Shown: positions 15,615-24,198 of the stretch, in pieces
How the letters are laid out: each line of letters opens with the position of its first letter
Position numbering within the stretch: the stretch's first letter is position 1
Source of the DNA: CAVXTT01 sp963764685
GTDB lineage: Bacteria; Bacteroidota; Ignavibacteria; Ignavibacteriales; Ignavibacteriaceae
Length of the DNA stretch: 64,000 nt
NCBI GenBank assembly: GCA_963764685.1
Contig: CAVXTT010000021.1
Span: 321,099-385,098, forward strand
Reading direction: 5' to 3'
The notes under the pieces: generated by a model
Told to the model about the DNA's origin: nothing
Database searches by the model: none
Seen by the model: only the letters and a program-made list of their open reading frames with translations
Translations under genes and position numbers: made by a program

Positions 15615-17687
15615 TTATTTAAGAACTATCATTTTTTTAGATGATGTAAATTTGCCTGATTCAATTTTGTAGATGTACATTCCTGAGGAAAGGGATGCTG
15701 CATCAAATGCAACGGTATAACTGCCGGGCTGCTGGTATCCGTTTACAAGTGTTGTTACCTCACGTCCCATTATATCATAAATCTTAATGGATGTATGACC
15801 TGCATCGGCTATGGAATATGTAATCCGGGTTGATGGGTTAAAAGGATTCGGATAATTCTGGTCAAGTGAATAGTTGTATACTATAGCGGGATTATTATCA
15901 ACGCCTGTAACAACACCTTCCATCAACCACCTGAAGGATCTTGCAGCAATACTGTCGCGGGAAATCTCGTGATCAATCTGCTCAAGACCGAATGCTGTAT
16001 AAACGATCCTGTAATCATCCTTGGCTGCTTTAATGCCTATTAGCGAAGGACCTGTGCCGCCGAACTGGAATATACCCGATGCATCAGCATCAAACGGTGC
16101 AATTTCATCAAGGAATCTGGGATACCGGTTGTTTGTAGAAAATGCCAGTCCATCTCCGATCGGGTCACCTGTAAGACCTGTTAAGAAGTAACTCGGGCCT
16201 GCATTCTGCACATAATTGGCGTGCAGGTAATTATGATAAAAATCTGATGCGAACTGACTTTGTCCAGCGGGGTCCATAATATCATATCCGATATCCTGAC
16301 CGGTAATTAATAATCTGCCTCCCTGGTCCAGGTAAGCCTGAAGCAGATCCACATCACTTGAAACAAAAACAGGAGCTTTGTTCCCTGCAATCCAGGCTAC
16401 GGTATAATAGCCCGAAAGATCTGCACCAGCTCCAAGCAAAGCTTCCCGCGAAACGATGCCGTACGCAGCAGTATCAGCAACTCTTGCAAGTGAACTATCC
16501 AAATAACCTCCGTATCCCTCACCGGAGGCATCAATGATAAGAAAATCAATACCGGTTTTAGTAACCATTCTCATCCTGGCTTCAGCAATTACTCCGGAAT
16601 CTCCTTTTGAAGTGAACCGGAGGGTAATGTATCCGAAACCGTTATAACTATTCGGATTTACTGAGACAGCTACCTGGGCACTATCGTTGGCTGTTACATT
16701 AATCGAGTCCATTTCTCCGAAACCGGTGGTACCATTGGTGGTTGTAAATTCACCTGTCCATCCAGAGGGACCATCGATCATTCCTTCAACATAATATGTA
16801 TCGTCAAGAAGACCGGTATTCTTTACGGTTACTGTAAATTCACCGGAAGTGTTATTTTGTGTAATCACATCTGTTGAAGTAGCTGCTATTGTTGCAACAT
16901 AGTCAGGAGAAACAAGAGGCCATTTTTGCGCCTGTGCAATTTCACCAAGATAAAGAGGACTTGCAACTTTATAAACAAAGGCAACCAGCTCGCAATTATC
17001 GGCAACATAAGATGCCGGAACAGTCCATTGAATGCTCTTGCTGATTGTTTGTCCTGAATTCCAGGGGTTAGCTCCATTTAAGGCTTCCCCGGTGGCGCCA
17101 TTTATCATCGACCTTACGACGTGGTTATGTACATAATTTGTTCCGCCGATGCATCCAGCGCCGGTATTTCCAGATTGAGGGTAAACCAGCCCGCTTTCCA
17201 TAATAATAAAACTCAATTTATATTCGGCGGTGAGATTACTCTGTGCAGTAGCGTGTATAGTTACATCAAGAGCCCCTGTTATTTTATTATATGCTTTATC
17301 CATTGTAATATCAACAGCGGCAGGAACATTAAAGCGGGTGTTCATCATTCCGGGCCAGGCAGATCTTGACTGGGGTGCGCTTGTTCTGTCAATTATTCCT
17401 GTAGGATATGAACTGAATGTCATCAAACCTATAATTTCATTCCCATTGAAAACTGCCCAGGGATCCCCATAATTTGTTGGTCCGTGGTATTCAATTGCAA
17501 TTGCATTAGGCATAGTAACCAGAATATTATCGATGACATCGTGTCCGCAAGGGCAATACTGACACCAGGTTCCTGTACAGGCTTCAATTACAGGATTCCT
17601 CTGAACCTGTGCATTGCTGAGATTCAATGGGAATAAAGTGAAGCACAAAACAAGGAAAGTGAATATTAATGGTAAGTGTTTTTTCAT
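15615..17687 (-). CDS. Secreted Omp28-type protein with T9SS sorting domain
   Basis: About 690 residues, start ATG 17685-17687 after AAAAAGGAGCTGATC (good Shine-Dalgarno). Signal peptide LIFTFLVLCFTLFPLNLSNA; then an Omp28-type thioredoxin-like domain (about 25-235) with IEACTGTWCQYCPCG and the cis-Pro-like SSYPTGIIDR; a beta-sandwich (about 255-355); a GATase/ThuA-like segment (about 375-595: FLIIDASGEGYGGYL, AYLDQGGRLLITGQDIGYD); and a C-terminal T9SS type A sorting domain (QNYPNPFNPSTRITY to SSKKMIVLK). It should be exported and surface-attached or released. Function is unknown; the CxxC suggests a thiol-disulfide role. A PEGA-Omp28 lipoprotein gene lies 73 bp upstream. Confidence 0.82.
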   Translation of the reverse strand: MKKHLPLIFTFLVLCFTLFPLNLSNAQVQRNPVIEACTGTWCQYCPCGHDVIDNILVTMPNAIAIEYHGPTNYGDPWAVFNGNEIIGLMTFSSYPTGIIDRTSAPQSRSAWPGMMNTRFNVPAAVDITMDKAYNKITGALDVTIHATAQSNLTAEYKLSFIIMESGLVYPQSGNTGAGCIGGTNYVHNHVVRSMINGATGEALNGANPWNSGQTISKSIQWTVPASYVADNCELVAFVYKVASPLYLGEIAQAQKWPLVSPDYVATIAATSTDVITQNNTSGEFTVTVKNTGLLDDTYYVEGMIDGPSGWTGEFTTTNGTTGFGEMDSINVTANDSAQVAVSVNPNSYNGFGYITLRFTSKGDSGVIAEARMRMVTKTGIDFLIIDASGEGYGGYLDSSLARVADTAAYGIVSREALLGAGADLSGYYTVAWIAGNKAPVFVSSDVDLLQAYLDQGGRLLITGQDIGYDIMDPAGQSQFASDFYHNYLHANYVQNAGPSYFLTGLTGDPIGDGLAFSTNNRYPRFLDEIAPFDADASGIFQFGGTGPSLIGIKAAKDDYRIVYTAFGLEQIDHEISRDSIAARSFRWLMEGVVTGVDNNPAIVYNYSLDQNYPNPFNPSTRITYSIADAGHTSIKIYDIMGREVTTLVNGYQQPGSYTVAFDAASLSSGMYIYKIESGKFTSSKKMIVLK

Positions 17688-17760
17688 ACGATCAGCTCCT
17701 TTTTGATTTAATCTAAAATTCCCGAAGGGGATGTATTCCCTCTTCAATAAATTTATTCAG

Positions 17761-18981
17761 TTATTCGGCAGACGCTGCCTGTAATACTTTTTTTGTATTC
17801 TTATTTTGTATATAAACTATTGTAACAATTTCATTTAGATTCCAGGAAGAGGAAATCTGTACCTGGTTTGTATACCCAACTGTGGAAGTTAAATTCGATT
17901 CCAGCAATTCCAGACCGGAAGAAGAGGGAAGCATTTTTCTCAATACATCATAAAAAACTGACTCTCCATTGGAGCCGGGAGGAGTGCCTGTATCAATTCT
18001 TTTCTCCACAATAGCAGTCTGGATCACATAATCATTAAAATCCAATCCTGCTGTGTTAACAGGTGCAACAGAAATATCTACATAGATATTTCCATTATTT
18101 ACACTATCTGTAACCGAGATATCAAAAGCAGGTTCTTCTGTCAAAGCTGCATCTATTGCATTCTTTATTGAATTAGAATCCGAGGATACGGGTCTTGTTA
18201 CTCCGTCAATTATTATTGTGGGAGCAGTTATAATACTATAATATGCCATCCGGGCATCGCAGTCGGGTTTAGCAGCAAGATAAAACGGATCAGTAGGTTT
18301 AGGGAAATTAGTCGGGAACTTTATAATATGCAGCCTCCCGGCATAGGATTCCGAAAGCGAGTGAGTAATTTTATTTGAAGTAACACAGGGTATACAGCTC
18401 ACGTTTGCAAAATCCTCCAGGAGTACCACTTTATTTACAGTTTCTTCCTGAAGCTCAATATTTACTGAAATTGTGGAATCCTCTATTACATTTACCTGTA
18501 ATGCTGAGTTTAGATAACCCTCCTTGACCAGCTTAATATTTCTTGAACCGGTGGCTGCCTGAATGGTATCGGGTGTTACTTTACCGGAATTTTGATCATC
18601 TATATGGATCTCAGCCCCGGTAATATTGGAAGTTACAAATACCTTGCCATAAGTCGCTGTCTGTAACTCAACATTAATAGAAATGGTAGAATCTTTTAGG
18701 ACAGTTACCTGAACGGTAGAATCCGCATAACCTGCTTTAACCAGTTTTATATTTCTCGTACCTGTAAGTGCCTGAATTGTATCCGGAGTTACCTTTCCGG
18801 AATTTTGATTATCAATAAATATCCCGGCTTCTGTTACATTTGATGTAACAAAAACCTTCCCATATTCAAAAACAGGCTCTTGGGGGGCAACGGGGGGACT
18901 GGTCTCGCACCCTGAAAATAGAACGATAAGTAAAACAGCTGTAAGACAAACTGCCTTATATATTAGAATCCGCATATGCAA
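17761..18981 (-). CDS. Lipoprotein with two PEGA domains and an Omp28-type domain
   Basis: The 406-residue protein has a lipoprotein signal (VCLTAVLLIVLFSGC, Cys at about 25), then two tandem near-identical PEGA beta-domains of about 70 residues (YGKVFVTSN...GKVTPDTIQA...IKLVKAGY, at about 40-105 and 110-180), and a C-terminal thioredoxin-fold segment with VLLEDFANVSCIPC and a cis-Pro-like TAPTIIIDG. PEGA domains often bind or anchor at surface layers or peptidoglycan-linked structures. The CxxC is CIPC, unlike the CQYC of its neighbours. It lacks the T9SS tail, so it stays as a lipid-anchored partner. Start could be MHMR or MR. Confidence 0.8.
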   Translation of the reverse strand: MHMRILIYKAVCLTAVLLIVLFSGCETSPPVAPQEPVFEYGKVFVTSNVTEAGIFIDNQNSGKVTPDTIQALTGTRNIKLVKAGYADSTVQVTVLKDSTISINVELQTATYGKVFVTSNITGAEIHIDDQNSGKVTPDTIQAATGSRNIKLVKEGYLNSALQVNVIEDSTISVNIELQEETVNKVVLLEDFANVSCIPCVTSNKITHSLSESYAGRLHIIKFPTNFPKPTDPFYLAAKPDCDARMAYYSIITAPTIIIDGVTRPVSSDSNSIKNAIDAALTEEPAFDISVTDSVNNGNIYVDISVAPVNTAGLDFNDYVIQTAIVEKRIDTGTPPGSNGESVFYDVLRKMLPSSSGLELLESNLTSTVGYTNQVQISSSWNLNEIVTIVYIQNKNTKKVLQAASAE

Positions 18982-19366
18982 AGTTAATTTGTTGAAGGTA
19001 TAAAAAAAAGACTATTGCGAAAGTTCGTAAATAATAATTTCTATTGATCACATCGTAACAATAGTTCACCCGGATGAAATATTAAGCCCGGATAAGCATT
19101 ATTTAATACGGGTTTTCTTCATTTTAGTTTTTTTATTTTCTATATTTCAAGGACAGTTAGATTAGTTCATTGCTGTGGATTGAATATGGTCAGTTATTTA
19201 TTTTCGCTCTTCTCTCATCCCGTCTTTAATTTTACTAATTACACTAATTATCAAACTTTTCCTCTATTCCCCTATCAAACAAAGTTAATAATACAGGCAC
19301 AGCCTGGCAAAAGATCTTTCTTATAAACCATTCTCTGTTTATTTTAAAAATCAAAAAGGGACTACT
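18982..19366. other. Divergent intergenic region
   Basis: No coding frame or repeat is recognised in this 385-bp AT-rich stretch. It separates the divergent PEGA-Omp28 and choice-of-anchor-J/Omp28 genes and probably holds both promoters. Confidence 0.5.
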
Positions 19367-21445
19367 ATGAAAAAATTTCTTACTCTTTGTGTTGTCCTGA
19401 TACCTTTTGTGGTATCGGCACAAACATTCATTGACGAAACATTCTCCGGCACAGTGCCTCCAACCGGATGGACTATTGATGCCCACGCGACTAACTGGAA
19501 GTCAAATGACGGAAATGTTGCAGGCGGAACAGTTCCTGAATGTATGTTTGATTATAATCCTTCATTTACCGGATTAACAAATTTAATCTCTCCAGTGATA
19601 AATTTAACCGGTGTAACCAACCTGAAACTAATGTTCAGACATTCTATCGATCACTACAGCGGGGCTTATACTGTTGGTGTTGCAACACGTTCGGGCGGCG
19701 GTGCCTGGAATACTGTATGGTCAAGAGTTAATCCTACGGGGAATGTTACAGAGCTTGTTGATATTACAATCAGCAATGCAAATGTAGGCGCATCTGATTT
19801 CCAGATTGCCTGGTTCTTCAACGGCAACTCATATAATATTGACTACTGGTACATAGATGATATTATGCTTTATTCACCTCTTGCACACGATGTAATGGTA
19901 AAATCAATCTTAACAGAGCCTGAATACGATCCTAACTATACATTAACTCCTCAGGCTGTACTTAAAAATTTCGGATTGAACACAGAGACATTTAACGCTA
20001 CCTGTGTTATCAAGTCAGGCGGAACAACACTTTACACCCAGAACTGCACTAACTGTACGCTTGCCCCAGGTGCTGAAGAGACAGCCTCATTCCCCGATTT
20101 TATATTATCACTCCCGAATGATCTTTATGAAATAACCGTTACTACAAATCTTGCCGGTGATATGAATGCTTCAAATGATTCCAAGACAAATACATTTGAT
20201 ACATATACCACTGTGAGAGAGATGGTAATTCTTGAAATAGGAACAGGTACCTGGTGCCAGTACTGCCCCGGAGCCTCGATGGGCGCACACGATCTGATTA
20301 CTAATGGTAAGACCGTAGGTGTAGTAAAGTATCATAATGGTGATACATTTACTAACAATTATTCCAATGCAAGAAATACCTATTACGGAATTTCCGGATT
20401 CCCTACCGCCGTATTTGACGGCGTGATCAGTTATGTCGGCGGAAGCAATACGGTAAGTATGTACCCGGAATATCTGCCTATTTACGAAAGCAGGAAACCT
20501 AAAAACTGTGCTTACTCAGTAGAGATCTTCGGAACCAATACCGGATTAGATTACAATGTTCAATTAAGAGTAAAAAAACTTGCAGTTGTACCGGCAACTT
20601 ATAATAACCTTGTAGTACATCTTGCTTTAACAGAATCAAATATTCCGTTTAACTGGCAGGGACAGACAGAGGTTGATTATGCCGAAAGACTTATGGCTCC
20701 AAGTGAATTAGGTACACCACTTGATTTTTCGGGCGGTAATGAAGTAATCGTAACCCTTCCTTTTTCTATAAACAGCGCCTGGGTTGTAAGTAATCTTGAA
20801 CTGGTTTCCTGGATCCAGAATCTTACCGGGAAGGAAATCCTGCAGGGAACAAAAGTAGCCGTTCCTGAGCTTGAACCTCTGCCGGTAGAGCTGGTATCAT
20901 TTACAGGCACCAGTTCCATTAATGGTGTTATTCTTAACTGGAGTACTGCGAGCGAAATAAACAATCTCGGATTCGAAATTCAGAATTCAACCGACGGTGA
21001 AACATTCAGCAAAGTCGGTTTTGTACAGGGTGCCGGCACCTCCACTGAAGTTAAAGAATATACTTTCCTTGATGATGCAGATTATTCAGGCCATTCGGTT
21101 ATTTACTACAGACTGAAACAGCTTGACTTCAACGGAAATTTTGAATTCAGCAGCGTTGCAGAAGTTAAGATCGATCTTCCGATCAATTATGCTTTAGGCC
21201 AAAATTATCCTAATCCTTTCAATCCAAGCACAAAGATCACTTATTCTGTGCCCGAGAGAGCCCCGGTCAGTATAAAAGTATATGATATGACAGGACAGGA
21301 AGTTTCCACCCTGGTTAATGAAGTAAAAGAAAGCGGCACCTACGAGATCACTTTCTCTGCAAAGGAACTCTCTTCCGGTGTATATTTCTACAAAATGACA
21401 TCCGGGAACTTCAGCTCAGTTAAAAAGTTAAATATTCTAAAATAA
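19367..21445 (+). CDS. Secreted choice-of-anchor-J/Omp28 protein with T9SS sorting domain
   Basis: A 692-residue exported protein preceded by an AAAAAGGGAC leader. Signal peptide FLTLCVVLIPFVVSA; an N-terminal choice-of-anchor-J-like lectin fold (about 20-175: FSGTVPPTGWTID ... YWYIDDIMLYSP); a CARDB-like sandwich (about 178-280); an Omp28 thioredoxin-like domain (about 285-505) with EIGTGTWCQYCPG and SGFPTAVFDGV; a fibronectin-like linker (PVELVSFTG ... YYRLKQLDFNG); and a T9SS type A sorting domain (GQNYPNPFNPSTKITY to VKKLNILK). It shares the GTGTWCQYCP active-site segment with the protein at 15615. Likely cell-surface; substrate unknown. Confidence 0.85.
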   Translation: MKKFLTLCVVLIPFVVSAQTFIDETFSGTVPPTGWTIDAHATNWKSNDGNVAGGTVPECMFDYNPSFTGLTNLISPVINLTGVTNLKLMFRHSIDHYSGAYTVGVATRSGGGAWNTVWSRVNPTGNVTELVDITISNANVGASDFQIAWFFNGNSYNIDYWYIDDIMLYSPLAHDVMVKSILTEPEYDPNYTLTPQAVLKNFGLNTETFNATCVIKSGGTTLYTQNCTNCTLAPGAEETASFPDFILSLPNDLYEITVTTNLAGDMNASNDSKTNTFDTYTTVREMVILEIGTGTWCQYCPGASMGAHDLITNGKTVGVVKYHNGDTFTNNYSNARNTYYGISGFPTAVFDGVISYVGGSNTVSMYPEYLPIYESRKPKNCAYSVEIFGTNTGLDYNVQLRVKKLAVVPATYNNLVVHLALTESNIPFNWQGQTEVDYAERLMAPSELGTPLDFSGGNEVIVTLPFSINSAWVVSNLELVSWIQNLTGKEILQGTKVAVPELEPLPVELVSFTGTSSINGVILNWSTASEINNLGFEIQNSTDGETFSKVGFVQGAGTSTEVKEYTFLDDADYSGHSVIYYRLKQLDFNGNFEFSSVAEVKIDLPINYALGQNYPNPFNPSTKITYSVPERAPVSIKVYDMTGQEVSTLVNEVKESGTYEITFSAKELSSGVYFYKMTSGNFSSVKKLNILK

Positions 21446-21451
21446 TTTCTT

Positions 21452-21482
21452 AGAATGGCGGGGTTAAATGCCCCGCCGTTCT
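21452..21482 (+). terminator. Terminator-like hairpin
   Basis: AGAATGGCGGGG and CCCCGCCGTTCT arms with a TTAAATG loop, one mismatch per arm, directly after the Omp28/T9SS gene. The T-tract is short, so read-through into 21518 is possible. Confidence 0.65.
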
Positions 21483-21517
21483 TAAAACAGGACATTCGAA
21501 CAAGTTAAGGTTGTATA

Positions 21518-22267
21518 ATGAATAAATCAGTAACTGTATTTTTATCATCGTTTCTAATTTTTCTTTTTTCGGTAACTCTTCATTCGCAGGATATACAGGT
21601 AATAGCGAATGAAACTCATCTCTATGATACACTTGGTGCTGAGATCGTATTTGATTTTGAGATCATTAATATAAGCCAGGCTAACCAGGTAGTCTTTGAA
21701 GTACGTACAATAAATACCATGCCGCAGGGATGGATGTCATCCCTCTGTTTCGGTGAGAATTGCTTCGCACCCAATGTCGACAGCATTGCAACAACACCGG
21801 AGTTCTTTACTGACGAATTGGCGCCGGGAGATACATTATTATCCTCTTTGCACGTATTTACAGGAGAAACTAACGGTACATCCAATACCCAGATCCAGTT
21901 TGCTACATTCCGTGCTCCTGACGATAGGATAATAAAAGATTTCAGCGCAACTACCCTGCTTAATGATGTTAAAGACCCTGTGAAGTTAAATGCATTTGCA
22001 TTGATGCAGAATTATCCTAATCCATTTAATCCCTCCACAGAAATTTCGTTCAATTTGAAGTCTTCCTCATTTGTATCCTTAAAAGTATTTAATCTTTTAG
22101 GACAGGAAGTTGCAAACCTGCTGAACGGAAACCTCCACCAGGGAATGCACTCGGTTAAATTTGATGCCTCAAAGCTTAACAGTGGTGTTTATCTCTACAG
22201 ACTTGATGCAAAAGGATTTGACGGCAGCACTTTTAGTTCCGTCAAGAAAATGATCTTAACCAAGTAA
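21518..22267 (+). CDS. Small secreted protein with T9SS sorting domain
   Basis: The 249-residue protein has a signal peptide (VFLSSFLIFLFSVTLHSQ), a beta-sandwich of about 125 residues (IQVIANETHLYDTLGAEIVF ... GWMSSLCFGENCFAP with two Cys that could form a disulfide), and a C-terminal T9SS type A sorting domain (QNYPNPFNPSTEISFNL ... SVKKMILTK). The N-terminal domain resembles DUF4625/CARDB-like adhesion modules but I cannot name it. It follows the 19367 gene on the same strand after a weak terminator and precedes a strong one. Confidence 0.8.
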   Translation: MNKSVTVFLSSFLIFLFSVTLHSQDIQVIANETHLYDTLGAEIVFDFEIINISQANQVVFEVRTINTMPQGWMSSLCFGENCFAPNVDSIATTPEFFTDELAPGDTLLSSLHVFTGETNGTSNTQIQFATFRAPDDRIIKDFSATTLLNDVKDPVKLNAFALMQNYPNPFNPSTEISFNLKSSSFVSLKVFNLLGQEVANLLNGNLHQGMHSVKFDASKLNSGVYLYRLDAKGFDGSTFSSVKKMILTK

Positions 22268-22270
22268 TTA

Positions 22271-22294
22271 AAAGGAGCTTCGGCTCCTTTTTTT
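22271..22294 (+). terminator. Rho-independent terminator
   Basis: AAAGGAGC-TTCG-GCTCCTTT followed by a T-run; the UUCG-type tetraloop and U-tract are typical. It ends the T9SS-cargo gene at 22267. Confidence 0.9.
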
Positions 22295-22309
22295 ATATCC
22301 CCCCACCAA

Positions 22310-23605
22310 AAAGATGAATGAATGAATGTCTGAATAAATGTCGTCATTGCGAAGGAGTCTTCGACTGAAGCAATCCCACGCTACTTTCCTTAGAAAGGAA
22401 TAGACCTTCAAAAGATTTTACACAACTCGGGAAGGACAGGTCAACTTCGCAATATTAGTAAATTATTTATCCAGGGTTGACCTGTCCCTACGCAGGTTGT
22501 CTTATTTTTTATTGATTGCTCAATTAATGTAGAATATTAAAAGAAAAGAAAAATTCTGTAGGGACAGGTGGCACAATTGCGGATAATTAGGTGGTAATTG
22601 CAAACGCCACCTGTCCTTTCTGGATCAGAGCAGAGTGCTATCAGGGAGTGCCCGTAGCAGAACGCCATTCGGGAATGGTGCCAATAACGGAACGCTCACT
22701 GAGCGTTCCTTACATAATACACGAATCTGCCATTCAGGAAGGACAGGTCAACTTCGCAATATTAGCGAATTATTTATCAAGGGTTGACCTGTCCGTACAC
22801 AGGTTGTCTTTTTTTATTGATTGCCCGATTAATGTAGAATATTTAAGGAAAAGAAAAATTCTGTAGGGATAGGTGGCGCTATTGCGGATAATTAGGTTGT
22901 AATTGCAAACGCCACCTGTCCTTTCCGGATATCCATAACTCCTGGTAATTGCCCCTCGAATGCATCAACGGGAATATCTGGGTGTGGTGCCCGTAGCGAA
23001 ATGCTATCTGGGGTGAGTACTCTCGCAGAACGCCATCTGGGTAGTGCCCATAGCGGAACCTTATATAGCACTCTTTGGGAACGCCCCTGCGGTTGGTGCC
23101 CAAAGCGGAACGCTCACTGAGCGTTCCTTACATTTTGCCACCATCGAATCGAACCATCGTCATCGAACTTTTTATAAAAACCACTTCATTAACACTTCGT
23201 TAACACCTGGTTCTAGACGGCTTGTAAACAGCTTGCTCACGTCTTGTAAAGCCCTTGGAGCTGTCTGTTTTAAGCCAGCAGCATGCTCTTTACAAAGGTT
23301 TAGCAAGCTTTGAATGATCTTTCTGGGGCGATTTGTTATCATGGTGTAAATAAAATGTTCGTTAAAAGTTCAATTTTTACAGGCATTGGCCAGTAATTGG
23401 CCATATAAATGCCAATACATCCGCTACAGACATGGTCCAAATCTGACCCACCTACGGTCCACATCCAGAAATTTCCCGAAGTTGAGTAGGATTTGGGTAC
23501 CGTCAGAAGCGGATCTGAGTAAAAGGGGAAGGCCTTTATCTGGCCAATTTGAGGCAGACAACAGGAAATGGATGATTGGATGATTGGATGAATGCCTGAA
23601 TAAAT
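22310..23605. repeat. Long modular dispersed repeat, copy 1
   Basis: This gene-free block matches 63000-63960 over roughly 0.9-1 kb. Order: cattgcgaagga...gaagcaatc palindromic unit (22341-22376); module A (22434-22487; GGACAGGTCAAC/GTTGACCTGTCC); module B (22562-22616; GGACAGGTGGC/GCCACCTGTCC); an array of degenerate GTGCCCGTAGCGGAACGC words; a 21-bp palindrome with ggaacgctca/tgagcgttcc arms (22689-22709); a second A (22741-22794) and B (22867-22921); more degenerate words; the palindrome again (23107-23127); and a conserved tail of about 400 bases (23160-23567) ending aggcagacaacagga. ORFs inside shift frame and end differently in the two copies, so it looks non-coding. GGATGAATG-type words flank it. 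Confidence 0.85.
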
Positions 23606-23740
23606 ATATCATTTTCTCCTAACTTCGACCGAACGACCGCACGACCGCACGTCCGCACCTTTTGGGATGAACGGTTGGACTTAAATTTTATTTCTTAATT
23701 ATATTAATGTACAATTCTATTCAGTTAAGGAGTATTGTAA

Positions 23741-24121
23741 ATGAAGCTGATGCTTTTAGCTGCCATGTTTTTTTGTGTTTGTGTATTTCCGCAGCAGGAG
23801 GAAAAGAATCCTGAATATGAGATGAAGACATATTATATGGTTTTTCTCTACAAGGGACCAACGAGAGATCAGGATTCACTTGAGGTTGAGAAAATTCAGC
23901 AGGGGCATATGAACAATATTGAACGATTAGCCAAAGAAAAGAAACTTGCAATTGCAGGACCATTTCTTCACGACGGCGACCTCAGGGGGATATTCATAAT
24001 GGATGTCGATTCCCAGGAAGAAGCTGAAGAGCTGGTTAAAACTGATCCTGCCATTATTTCAGGAAGACTTAGATATGAAATTTATCCCTGGATGTCGGCA
24101 AGAGGATCAACACTCCCCTGA
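23741..24121 (+). CDS. Secreted YCII-domain protein
   Basis: The 126-residue protein has a signal peptide (LMLLAAMFFCVCVFPQ) and one YCII domain (about 30-120): YYMVFLYKGPTRDQD, a QQGHMNNIERLAKEKKLAIAG stretch with the conserved His, GPFLHDGDLRGIFIMD with the conserved Asp, and EEAEELVKTDPAIISGRL. YCII domains are ferredoxin-like folds with a His/Asp pocket, thought to be small-molecule enzymes; an exported version is less usual. AAGGAG lies 8 bases ahead of ATG 23741. It follows the modular repeat and precedes a strong hairpin. Confidence 0.85.
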   Translation: MKLMLLAAMFFCVCVFPQQEEKNPEYEMKTYYMVFLYKGPTRDQDSLEVEKIQQGHMNNIERLAKEKKLAIAGPFLHDGDLRGIFIMDVDSQEEAEELVKTDPAIISGRLRYEIYPWMSARGSTLP

Positions 24122-24148
24122 GCTGCAAGGGTTATTGATTAAAAAAAA

Positions 24149-24170
24149 GTGACAGCCCGGGGGCTGTCAC
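24149..24170. terminator. Bidirectional terminator
   Basis: Perfect GTGACAGCCC and GGGCTGTCAC arms with a 2-base loop, A-run on the left and AT-rich on the right, between the YCII gene and the convergent M1 peptidase. Confidence 0.8.
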
Positions 24171-24198
24171 TCAAATATATCTACTGAGGAGAACTTGT

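Noticed and set aside
23044..23313. ORF ending in a peptide that also occurs in the ORF at 63268-63672
   Set aside because: The shared peptide follows from the shared repeat DNA. The two ORFs start differently, there are small indels between copies, and no ribosome-binding site or family match is visible.
22310..23605. Insertion sequence or group II intron
   Set aside because: No transposase or reverse-transcriptase frame, no obvious terminal inverted repeats with target duplication and no domain V-like hairpin were found, so I describe it only as a modular repeat.
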